From contig NZ_LMEW01000012.1 in the NCBI RefSeq assembly GCF_001426525.1, positions 456,332 to 520,331 of the forward strand: 64,000 bases of DNA, read 5' to 3'. The DNA comes from Massilia sp. Root133. GTDB lineage: Bacteria; Pseudomonadota; Gammaproteobacteria; Burkholderiales; Burkholderiaceae_D. The translations under genes were made by a program, and so were the position numbers. The notes beneath the pieces are model-generated. The model was not told where the DNA came from. It was given only the letters and a program-made list of their open reading frames with translations, and did no database searches. This document shows positions 9,880-17,784 of this stretch, one piece after another; position 1 is the stretch's first letter, and each line of letters opens with the position of its first letter.

Positions 9880-9916
9880 TCCGCGCGCCGCAATGAGAAG
9901 CGGAGGCTGCGAGCCG

Positions 9917-9950
9917 AATGCCAGTCAGTCAAGCTAACTGGCATTTTTCT
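9917..9950 (+). terminator. Intrinsic terminator after the PEP-CTERM gene
   Basis: A 9-bp stem (9917-9925 with 9937-9945) has an 11-base loop and runs into TTTTTCTATTT. It would end the GH74/PEP-CTERM transcript before the GH2 gene. Confidence 0.8.
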
Positions 9951-10012
9951 ATTTGGTCGCAGTCGAGCTGTCCCGCGGCCAACTCTTCAATCCAATCATT
10001 CTCGCCCCTACG

Positions 10013-12511
10013 ATGATCCGTTTATTCATCCTCGGTTTCATGACCCTTTGCCTGTCCGCGCTGAACCCCGCGGTTCACGCGCAACCCGACGGCCCGGCGT
10101 CTTCCACCGCTTTGCGGCAAACCCTCTCGCTGGACGAGGGCTGGCGTTTCCACCCCGGCGACATCCCACGCGATTCCTTCGCCGGCGGCCAGGGCGTCAA
10201 TCTCTACGGCCCCGACATCACCTACCACGGCGCGAAGGCCGGCAGCGCCTGGGGCGCAGCGGCACGCGGCTATGACGACAAGAGCTGGAAGCGGGTCGAC
10301 CTGCCGCACGACTGGGTCGTCGAACAGCCTTTCGACGAGAAGGCGCTCAAGCAGCAGGGCTATCGCCCGCGCGGCATCGCGTGGTACCGGCGCACGTTCA
10401 AGCTGCCCGCCTCCGATCGCGGCAAGAACATCGAACTGCAGTTCGACGGCGTGGCGACGCACTGCACGGTGTATGTCAACGGCACCGAGGTCCATCACAA
10501 CTGGAGCGGCTACGCCTCGTTCCAGATCGACATGACGCCGCTGGCGCGCTACGGCGACGATGCCGTCAACACCATCGCGGTGCGGGTGGATGCCGAGGAC
10601 GCCGAGGGCTGGTGGTACGAAGGCGGCGGCATCTATCGCCACACCTGGCTGGTCAAGCGCAGCCCCGTCCACATCGCCACCGACGGCGTGTACGCCAACC
10701 CCGTCAAGGGCGCCGATGGACGCTGGGTGATTCCAGCCGAGGTCACGCTGGCCAATATCGGCTCCGGAACCGCCTCGGCCGCCGTGGACGTCGGGGTGTT
10801 CGATGCCGCGGGCCGGCGGATCGCGGGCAGCCGCTCCGCGCCGGTGCGCATCGTCTCCCAGGGCGACACCGTGGCGAAGGTCGCCGTCCCGGTGGCGGCA
10901 CCGCGGCTGTGGTCCGTGGAGTCGCCGAATCTCTACACGGTGCGCACGACCGTGCTGCGCGGCGACAGGGCGGTGGACTCGGTCGACACCAGCATCGGGT
11001 TCCGCACGATCCGCTTCGACGCGCAGAAGGGATTCCTGCTCAACGACCAGCCGCTCAAGCTCCAGGGCACCAGCAATCACCAGGATCACGCGGGCGTCGG
11101 CGTTGCCGTGCCGGATTCGCTCTGGGACTTCCGCCTGCGCAAGCTGAAGGAGATGGGTTCGAACGCCTACCGCACCGCGCACAACCCGCCGGCGAAGGAA
11201 CTGCTGGATGCCGCCGACCGGCTCGGCATGCTCGTGATGGACGAGACCAGGCACTTCAACGCGTCGCCGGAATACCTGAAGCAACTCCGGTGGCTCGTGC
11301 GCCGCGATCGCAACCACCCCAGTGTGATCCTGTGGAGCCTGTTCAACGAAGAGGGGCTCGAGGTCAATGAAGAAGGCATGGAGATCGCGCGCGTGATGAA
11401 CGCGGTGGTCAAGCAGCTCGACACCACCCGGCCGACGACCGGCGCGCAGAACATGGGGCAACTGGGCGCGGACGGCAAGGCGAATCCGAAGAACGCGGCG
11501 CACAGTGTGGACGTGGTCGGTATCAACTACCAGGCGGATGAATATGACAAGATTCGCGCGGCCTATCCTGATAAGCCCATCGTCAGCACCGAGGACACCT
11601 CCCAGGTCATGACGCGTGGGGAATACACGACCGACTGGTCGAAGGTCGTAGCCTCGTACGATGACGTCTATCCGGGTTGGGCAACCACCAGCACGGCACG
11701 CGGCGCATGGGAAGCGATCGCCAAGCAGCCGTCGTTTGCCGGCGGCTTTTCATGGACGGGCTTTGCCTACCGCGGCGAGCCCACGCCGTATGGCTGGCCG
11801 TCCGCGAGCTCCCACTTCGGCGCGCTGGATCTCTGCGGGTTCCCCACGACCGAGTTTTACGTCCGGCAGGCGCTCTGGGTGAAGGACCGGCCGGTGCTGA
11901 CCCTGGTGCCGCACTGGAACTGGGCGGGCCAGGAGGGACAACCGATCAAGGTGCTGGCGGCAACGAACACCGACACGGTGGCGCTTTACCTCAACGGTAA
12001 ACTCGTCGAGGAAAAGAAGGCCGATCCCTTCAGGATGGTGGAGTGGCAGGTGCCTTGGGCACCGGGCCGGCTCGAAGCCGTCGGGAAGAAGGATGGGCGC
12101 GAAGTCGCGCGCTTTGCGGTGGAGACCACCGGCGCGCCCATGGCGCTGCGCCTCACGCCGGACCGCAACGCGCTGGCCGGCGACGGCCGCGACGCCGTTC
12201 CGGTGACCGTCGAGGCCATCGACGCGCAGGGACGGCCCGTGCCCACCGCGAACCTGGCCGTCGCGCTCGATGTCAGCGGTCCGGGCGCGAACATCGGCGT
12301 CGGCAACGGCGATCCGAACAACCACGCGCCGGAGAAAGGCGACAAGGTCACGATCTACAACGGTCTGGCCCAGGTCATCCTGCAAAGCCGGCGCGGCGGC
12401 GCGGGCAGTCTTGTCCTGCGCGCCACGGCGGCCGGCCTGAAGCCTTCCGAGACCATGATCGGCGTCCGGGCCGTGCCGGCGCTGCCGTCCGTTCCGGTCG
12501 TGGCGCAATAA
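10013..12511 (+). CDS. GH2 beta-galactosidase-like enzyme, exported (copy 1)
   Basis: An 832-residue retaining glycosidase with a signal peptide (MIRLFILGFMTLCLSALNPAVHA); the ATG at 10013 is chosen because upstream codons extend past the signal. Domain order is a jelly-roll sugar-binding domain (RVDLPHDW at 94-101, GIAWYRR at 121-127), an Ig-like domain, then the catalytic barrel with WSLFNEEG (acid/base Glu446) and VSTEDTSQ (candidate nucleophile Glu527). The C-terminal part carries a DUF4982-type domain and an Ig-like domain with GVGNGDPN. It is clearly paralogous to the GH2 at 14917-17772. It probably removes beta-galactose from side chains, but GH2 also holds beta-glucuronidases and others, so the substrate is inferred from the locus. 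Confidence 0.85.
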   Translation: MIRLFILGFMTLCLSALNPAVHAQPDGPASSTALRQTLSLDEGWRFHPGDIPRDSFAGGQGVNLYGPDITYHGAKAGSAWGAAARGYDDKSWKRVDLPHDWVVEQPFDEKALKQQGYRPRGIAWYRRTFKLPASDRGKNIELQFDGVATHCTVYVNGTEVHHNWSGYASFQIDMTPLARYGDDAVNTIAVRVDAEDAEGWWYEGGGIYRHTWLVKRSPVHIATDGVYANPVKGADGRWVIPAEVTLANIGSGTASAAVDVGVFDAAGRRIAGSRSAPVRIVSQGDTVAKVAVPVAAPRLWSVESPNLYTVRTTVLRGDRAVDSVDTSIGFRTIRFDAQKGFLLNDQPLKLQGTSNHQDHAGVGVAVPDSLWDFRLRKLKEMGSNAYRTAHNPPAKELLDAADRLGMLVMDETRHFNASPEYLKQLRWLVRRDRNHPSVILWSLFNEEGLEVNEEGMEIARVMNAVVKQLDTTRPTTGAQNMGQLGADGKANPKNAAHSVDVVGINYQADEYDKIRAAYPDKPIVSTEDTSQVMTRGEYTTDWSKVVASYDDVYPGWATTSTARGAWEAIAKQPSFAGGFSWTGFAYRGEPTPYGWPSASSHFGALDLCGFPTTEFYVRQALWVKDRPVLTLVPHWNWAGQEGQPIKVLAATNTDTVALYLNGKLVEEKKADPFRMVEWQVPWAPGRLEAVGKKDGREVARFAVETTGAPMALRLTPDRNALAGDGRDAVPVTVEAIDAQGRPVPTANLAVALDVSGPGANIGVGNGDPNNHAPEKGDKVTIYNGLAQVILQSRRGGAGSLVLRATAAGLKPSETMIGVRAVPALPSVPVVAQ

Positions 12512-12530
12512 GCAGCGGCATGCGCCTGTC

Positions 12531-12613
12531 CCGGTAGGGTGGGCACCCCGGTGCCCACGCGTAACGCCAACACATCGCAAACATGCGCGCGGGCCGGAGA
12601 ACCCGCCCTACGG
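12531..12613. repeat. Palindromic intergenic repeat between convergent genes
   Basis: The outer arms at 12531-12544 and 12601-12613 are near-perfect inverted repeats. Inside the left arm, GTGGGCACC and GGTGCCCAC form a 9-bp hairpin with a 2-base loop. The element lies between convergent genes and contains the stop codon (12608-12610) of the minus-strand gene. It has the look of a dispersed REP-type element and may end transcription from both sides. Confidence 0.6.
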
Positions 12614-14920
12614 CCGTGGCGCCGGCAGGCGCGCCCGCGCCTGATTGCGCACGACGACGAGTTCGCGCGCGCCGGCCGCCCCGGCCTCCAGCCACGCCTG
12701 GAGCGCCGCCACGTCGTCCAGGACCGTACCGCCGGCACCGCCGACGATGACGTCGCGCGCCCGGTAGCCCGCGGCGGCGGCCGGGCTGCCCGGTTCCACT
12801 GCCAGCACGAGGACGCCGGCGATGCGGCCCAGGCCGGCGGCCGACTGCTCGCCCGCCGTGCGCACGTCCTTCACGGTCATGCCGGCCAGCGATTGCGGCG
12901 CCGCGTCAGGCCCGGTGTCGGCCGGGTGGGCCGGCGCCGCGAACGACGGTGTCTTCGCCAGCGCCCTCAGGCGGGCGGGCCGCACGCCGAAGTCGGTCAT
13001 CGGGAAATTCACGAAGCCGATGCGCGCGGAGGCGGCCGTATCCGTCACCGTGTAGTCGCCGGCCAGCGGCGCGGCGAAGGCGGGATCGGCGACGATCGAT
13101 CCGGCATCCGTGCCCCGCGCCTGCGCCGCCGCCAGCGCCGCGCGCGTCGTGAACAGGTTGCGGTCCACGCTGCGGCCCCAGCGGCGGATCGTCACCGGCT
13201 GGTACGGCGCCATCACGACGTTGTGCTCGAAGACGTCGCCGCTGGCGTCGAACCATACGTGCGGATGAAAGGTATTGTTGACGAGGATGTTATTGCGCAC
13301 GACGCGGGCGAACCCTTCGCGCAGCTTCAGGCCGCCGGACAGCAGCAGGTTCGATTCGATCACGTAGTTCGAGGCGCCGTCGTCGAGGTCGACGTCCCAG
13401 CCGTGGTCGCAACGGAAGCGGTTGTACCTCATGACGATCGGTTCCACCGCGTCCAGCAGGGCCAGGGCGGGTTCCGCGGCGACGCGCCGGTCCATCTCGA
13501 GCCGGTCCGGGTGCCAGTAGCGGTCGCGCCCCCAGCTGTTGAATGCGCCGTGGTCGCCGGATTCGAGGACGGTGTCGAACACGTCGTTGTGCGTGATGCT
13601 GTGGCCGCCCCAATTGCCGTCGCCGATGTTGATGCCGGCGCGCGGCATGTGGTAAATCGAATTGTGGTCGAGCGTGATGCGCGCCGCCATGGAAATCTCC
13701 ACGCCGGCGGCCTGCTTGTCGATCGTGCCGATGTCGTGGATCAGGTTGTCCACCGCCGATGAATCGTGCGGGTACGCGTCGGATGCGGGCCCGGGCGTGC
13801 GGTCGATCTTGTCCATGTCCAGCTGTTGATAATATTCGAACAGCGGCGAGCGCACGGCCTGCGGCCGCCCGACGAACGCGATCGCCGTGGCGCCGATGCC
13901 GTGGATGTGGTTGCCCGTCACGGCGACGCCCGCGGCGCGGCCGCTGACGACGACGCCCTGGCCCCCCAGGTCCGTGAATTCGCCGTCGGCGATGCGCACG
14001 TCGCGCGCGTTTTCCACGGTGACGGCCCCGATCCGGGCGAATTTCCAGTCGGAGCGCAGCAACGGTTCCAGCGCCTGCAGGACCGTGGGCTCCGTGCGGG
14101 TGAACACAAGGTTGCGTACCGCGACGTCGTGCACGTCGCTGCGCTGTCCGGCGATGCGCAAGAGCGTATCGAGTGCGCCGGCGGCAAAGCCGCGTGCGTG
14201 CGGGCGGCCCGGCGTCACTGGCTTCAGGTACAGCCAGCCGTCCGTGCGGTCGTGGAACCACTCGCCCGGCGCATCGAGTTCCTCGAACACGTTCTCGACC
14301 CAGCGTGCGGTCGCGCTGGGCTCCATGGCGCGGTTGTTGGCCACTTGCGCGCCGTAGCGCAGGCCGCCGTTCGCATCCTTGCCGAGGATAGTGACCTGTA
14401 CGCCGCCCCAGCCAAGGCCGTGCAGCGCGTGCAGGACGGCGCCGGCGGGGTCGTGCCAGCGCGCCACGCGGGTCGGCGCGGTGGCGTCGGCGGCGCCAAC
14501 GAAGGCGTCGGGGTCGGCCCCGATGTTCGGATAGCGCGCACGCACCAATCGCCGGCCGTCCAGCCACAAGCGCTGGAACGCCGGACCGGCGTAGCGCGCG
14601 CGCCAGATGCCGTCGCGCCACGGTTCCCACCGCAGCAGGGGCAGGGCGGGCGCGCCGCTCAGCACGACGCGCGCGCCGGGCGCACCCACCAGTTCGAACG
14701 GATGGCCGGACCGGCCGGACAGGCGCTCGTCGATGACGATGGTCTGCGCGAGTGCATACGTGCCGGGAGCCAGCACGATGCGGTCGATGCGCTTGTCGCC
14801 GCGTGCCCGGTCCAGCGCGGCGGCCAGCGTGCGCGCATCGTGCACGGTGACGGCTGCCGCGCAGGCGCCGGCGCCGTGCAACGCCAGGGCGATGGCGAGG
14901 ATGAGGGGGCGCGGCGTCAT
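12608..14920 (-). CDS. Exported right-handed beta-helix protein with C-terminal PDZ domain
   Basis: A 770-residue protein with a signal peptide (MTPRPLILAIALALHGAGACAAA). The body is a right-handed parallel beta-helix: repeated short strands such as NHIHGIGATAIAF, NNILVNNTF and HNVVMAP, with conserved HDSSAVDNLIHDIGT. Residues about 683-770 form a PDZ-like domain (LAVEPGSPAAAAGYRARDVIV). The architecture resembles beta-helix glycoside hydrolases such as GH141 and GH120 (families with fucosidase, xylanase or xylosidase members), but I cannot assign a family from motifs. It overlaps the upstream GH2 gene by four bases (ATGA, 14917-14920), so translation is probably coupled. Its job is likely removal or binding of a side-chain sugar of the locus substrate. 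Confidence 0.7.
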   Translation of the reverse strand: MTPRPLILAIALALHGAGACAAAVTVHDARTLAAALDRARGDKRIDRIVLAPGTYALAQTIVIDERLSGRSGHPFELVGAPGARVVLSGAPALPLLRWEPWRDGIWRARYAGPAFQRLWLDGRRLVRARYPNIGADPDAFVGAADATAPTRVARWHDPAGAVLHALHGLGWGGVQVTILGKDANGGLRYGAQVANNRAMEPSATARWVENVFEELDAPGEWFHDRTDGWLYLKPVTPGRPHARGFAAGALDTLLRIAGQRSDVHDVAVRNLVFTRTEPTVLQALEPLLRSDWKFARIGAVTVENARDVRIADGEFTDLGGQGVVVSGRAAGVAVTGNHIHGIGATAIAFVGRPQAVRSPLFEYYQQLDMDKIDRTPGPASDAYPHDSSAVDNLIHDIGTIDKQAAGVEISMAARITLDHNSIYHMPRAGINIGDGNWGGHSITHNDVFDTVLESGDHGAFNSWGRDRYWHPDRLEMDRRVAAEPALALLDAVEPIVMRYNRFRCDHGWDVDLDDGASNYVIESNLLLSGGLKLREGFARVVRNNILVNNTFHPHVWFDASGDVFEHNVVMAPYQPVTIRRWGRSVDRNLFTTRAALAAAQARGTDAGSIVADPAFAAPLAGDYTVTDTAASARIGFVNFPMTDFGVRPARLRALAKTPSFAAPAHPADTGPDAAPQSLAGMTVKDVRTAGEQSAAGLGRIAGVLVLAVEPGSPAAAAGYRARDVIVGGAGGTVLDDVAALQAWLEAGAAGARELVVVRNQARARLPAPRP

Positions 14921-17772
14921 GGCGTACCCGGTTCGATCGTCACGTCGCCCGTCAGGCCGGACGGCTGGCCCGGCTGCGTTTCGACCAGCACGGTGAGCGT
15001 GCGCCAGCCCGCACCTTTCGGCACCGCCAGGGTCAGCGGGCCAGGTTCGTACGCCGTCTTCTCGCCCAGCTTGTCGCCGTCCAGCCACACCTCGGCCTTG
15101 CCGGCGATCTCGCGCATGACGAGCCGCGCCTGGCCGTCGTTGCGGTCGCGGCGCAGGCCGAACGCGACGCGGTAGCTGCGCCACGGCAGCGCGGCGGGCG
15201 CCTGTGTCAGCGGCGGTTCGCCCCAGCCCCACGTGTTCATGTCGTTGTCGGCCAGGACCCGGTTCGGATCCGGACGGTCGGCCTGCGGCGGCGACGTGCG
15301 CCACGGCGCCGGCCGCACGAGCGGCTCCGCCTCGGCGACGGCGGGGATGGGCGCGACGGCGCGCACGTCCAGCGCCAGCGCGGCGGATTGCAGGCCGTCC
15401 GCGTGCGCACGCAAGATCAGCGGACCCTGGCCCGCGCGGCGGCTTTGCACGATCACCTGCGCGAGGCCGTTGTACAGGTTGCGCTCGGGCGCCTTCTCGG
15501 ACTCGTGCGAGTTCGGGTCGCCGTTGCCGACGCCGATGATGGCGCCCGGGCCGGCCAGGTCGAACGTCACGTGCAGGTTGGCGTCGGCGACGGGACGGCC
15601 CTGCGCGTCGACGGCGCTCACCGTCACGGGCACGGCATCGGCGCCGTCGCCGGCCAGCGCCGGACGGTCCGGCGCCAGCACGAGGCGGGCGGGGGCGCCG
15701 CTCGTCTCGACCTGGTCGCGCCCGACCTCGGCGCCATCCTTCAGCGCCACGGCTTCGAGCCGCCCCGGCGCATACGGCACCTGGAACGTCGCCATGTCGA
15801 ACGGATCGACGTTTTGCTCGCCGATGACGGCACCGTTCAGCACCAGGCGTACGCGCGGCGCGTTGGTCGCGACCCGCACCTTGACCGGCTGTCCTTCCTT
15901 GCCGGCCCAGTTCCAGTGCGGCATGACCTTGACGACGGTGCGGTCCTTCAGCCACAGCGCCTGGCGGAACCAGTACGCGTTTTTCGGCAGCGCGCACAGG
16001 TCCATGATGCCGAAGAACGAGCCGGCGCTGGGCCACTCGTGCGGCGTCGGTTCGCCGCGGTAATCGAGGCCGGTCCACGCGAAGCTGCCGGCCAGGAAGG
16101 GACGGGCGCTGATCTGCTTCCAGCTGCCGCGCTGCGTCTGGCCCCACTGGGCCGCGTCGTCGTCATAGCTGGCGACGAGGTGTTTGTCCTGGTCGGTCGT
16201 GTACTCGCCGCGCGACATGAAGGCCGAGGTGTCCTCCGAACTGAACACGGGCTTGTGCGGGAACATCTTGTGGAAGCGGTCGTATTCCCACACCTGGTAA
16301 TTGATGCCCGCCACGTCCAGCGCCTGCACGGCGCTCCTGGCGGCGAACAGGCCGCTGTGCATCGCGGCGGTAACGGGGCGCGTCGTGTCGAGTTGCTTGA
16401 TGGCGCCGACCATCCGGCGCGCCATCTCGTAGCCGACCTCCGTGCCCTGCAGCGTTTCTTCGTTGAAAATCGACCACAGGATGACGCTGGGACGGTTGCG
16501 GTCGCGCTTCACGAGCCAGGTCAGTTGCTGCATGTAGTCGGGCGACGTGTTGAAGTTGCGGTTCTCGTCCATCACGAGAAGGCCGATGCGGTCGGCGCTG
16601 TCCAGGACTTCGGCCGCGGGCGCGTTGTGCGCGAAGCGGACCGCGTTCACGCCCATCGACTTCAGCTGGCGCAGGCGGAATTCCCAGATCGCGTCGGGCA
16701 CGGCGACACCCACGCCGGCATGGTCCTGGTGGATCGCCACGCCCTGCAGTTTGAGCGGCTGGCCGTTGAGGAAGAAGCCGCGGTCGGCGTCGAAGCGGAT
16801 CGTGCGAAAGCCCGTGTGCGTCTCGTCGCGATCCAGCTCGCCAGTCGCATCGCGCAGAACGGCGCGCACGCGGTACAGCGCCGGCCTCGCCAGCGTCCAC
16901 GGCTGGGGATTGCGTATGGCCAGAGCCAGCCGCGCGCTGGCCTTGCCGAGCGCATCGACCTGCACGGGCGCGCCGGCGTGCGCGACTTCATGGCCGGCCG
17001 GATCGAGCAGGCTGACTTCCAGGCGCGCCTTGCGTGCGCTGTCTGCGCTGCTGTCGACGTCCACCGTCACGGGCAGCGTCCAGCGGCCGTCCTTCCGCAC
17101 CGGATTCGCGTGGATGCCGTCGGTGGCGATGTGCATGGCGTCGCGCTTGACGAGCCAGGTGTGACGGTAGATGCCGGCGCCTTCGTACCACCAGCCTTCC
17201 ATCACTTCAGCGTCCACGCGCACGGCGATTGTGTTCGGCTCCGCGCCGTAGCGCATGTACGGCGTGATGTCGATGTAGCGGCCGTTATAGCCCGACCAGT
17301 TGCGGTTCACCACGATGCCGTTGACCCACACGGTGCTGTGCGTGGCGACGCCGTCGAACTGCAGCTCGATGTGCCGTCCGCGGTCGGACGCCGGCAAGGT
17401 GAAGTAGCGCCGGTACCAGCCGATGCCGCGCGGGCGGTAGCCCTGCGACTTGTTCTGCGCGGCGTCGAACGGGCCTTCCACCGCCCAGTCGTGCGGCAGG
17501 TCGACCCGGCGCCAGTCGGAATCGTCGTAGTCGGCATTGGCCGGACCCTGTGCCTCGCCTGCCTTCGCGTTGAGGTAGCTGGCGCCGTGGCCCTGGATCG
17601 CCGGCAGGGGCACGTCGCCCCGCAGGAAGCGCCACCCCGCATCCAGCGACAGGCGCTCGCGCGGGGCCGCGTGGGCGAACTGCATCGCCGCCAGCAGCAC
17701 GGCGCATGCGGCGAGCAGGCAGTGGAGGACGGCGCGCATGGTGGCGCCGCGGTGGTCGTGTTCGGTCGTCAT
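14917..17772 (-). CDS. GH2 beta-galactosidase-like enzyme, exported (copy 2)
   Basis: A 951-residue GH2 enzyme. The start at 17772 lies 12 bases after the GH29 stop; an alternative ATG at 17739 would give a shorter, more typical signal peptide, and neither has a clear ribosome site. The domain order matches copy 1: RVDLPHDW, GIGWYRR, then WSIFNEET (acid/base Glu438) and FSSEDTSAF (candidate nucleophile Glu513), a DUF4982-type domain, an Ig-like GVGNGDPN domain, and an extra C-terminal carbohydrate-binding-like sandwich of about 120 residues (from WRTSPPQADRPD on) that copy 1 lacks. It is the middle gene of a minus-strand operon, GH29-GH2-beta-helix. Substrate inferred as beta-galactosides on side chains. 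Confidence 0.85.
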   Translation of the reverse strand: MTTEHDHRGATMRAVLHCLLAACAVLLAAMQFAHAAPRERLSLDAGWRFLRGDVPLPAIQGHGASYLNAKAGEAQGPANADYDDSDWRRVDLPHDWAVEGPFDAAQNKSQGYRPRGIGWYRRYFTLPASDRGRHIELQFDGVATHSTVWVNGIVVNRNWSGYNGRYIDITPYMRYGAEPNTIAVRVDAEVMEGWWYEGAGIYRHTWLVKRDAMHIATDGIHANPVRKDGRWTLPVTVDVDSSADSARKARLEVSLLDPAGHEVAHAGAPVQVDALGKASARLALAIRNPQPWTLARPALYRVRAVLRDATGELDRDETHTGFRTIRFDADRGFFLNGQPLKLQGVAIHQDHAGVGVAVPDAIWEFRLRQLKSMGVNAVRFAHNAPAAEVLDSADRIGLLVMDENRNFNTSPDYMQQLTWLVKRDRNRPSVILWSIFNEETLQGTEVGYEMARRMVGAIKQLDTTRPVTAAMHSGLFAARSAVQALDVAGINYQVWEYDRFHKMFPHKPVFSSEDTSAFMSRGEYTTDQDKHLVASYDDDAAQWGQTQRGSWKQISARPFLAGSFAWTGLDYRGEPTPHEWPSAGSFFGIMDLCALPKNAYWFRQALWLKDRTVVKVMPHWNWAGKEGQPVKVRVATNAPRVRLVLNGAVIGEQNVDPFDMATFQVPYAPGRLEAVALKDGAEVGRDQVETSGAPARLVLAPDRPALAGDGADAVPVTVSAVDAQGRPVADANLHVTFDLAGPGAIIGVGNGDPNSHESEKAPERNLYNGLAQVIVQSRRAGQGPLILRAHADGLQSAALALDVRAVAPIPAVAEAEPLVRPAPWRTSPPQADRPDPNRVLADNDMNTWGWGEPPLTQAPAALPWRSYRVAFGLRRDRNDGQARLVMREIAGKAEVWLDGDKLGEKTAYEPGPLTLAVPKGAGWRTLTVLVETQPGQPSGLTGDVTIEPGTP

Positions 17773-17784
17773 GTCGGCATGCGG

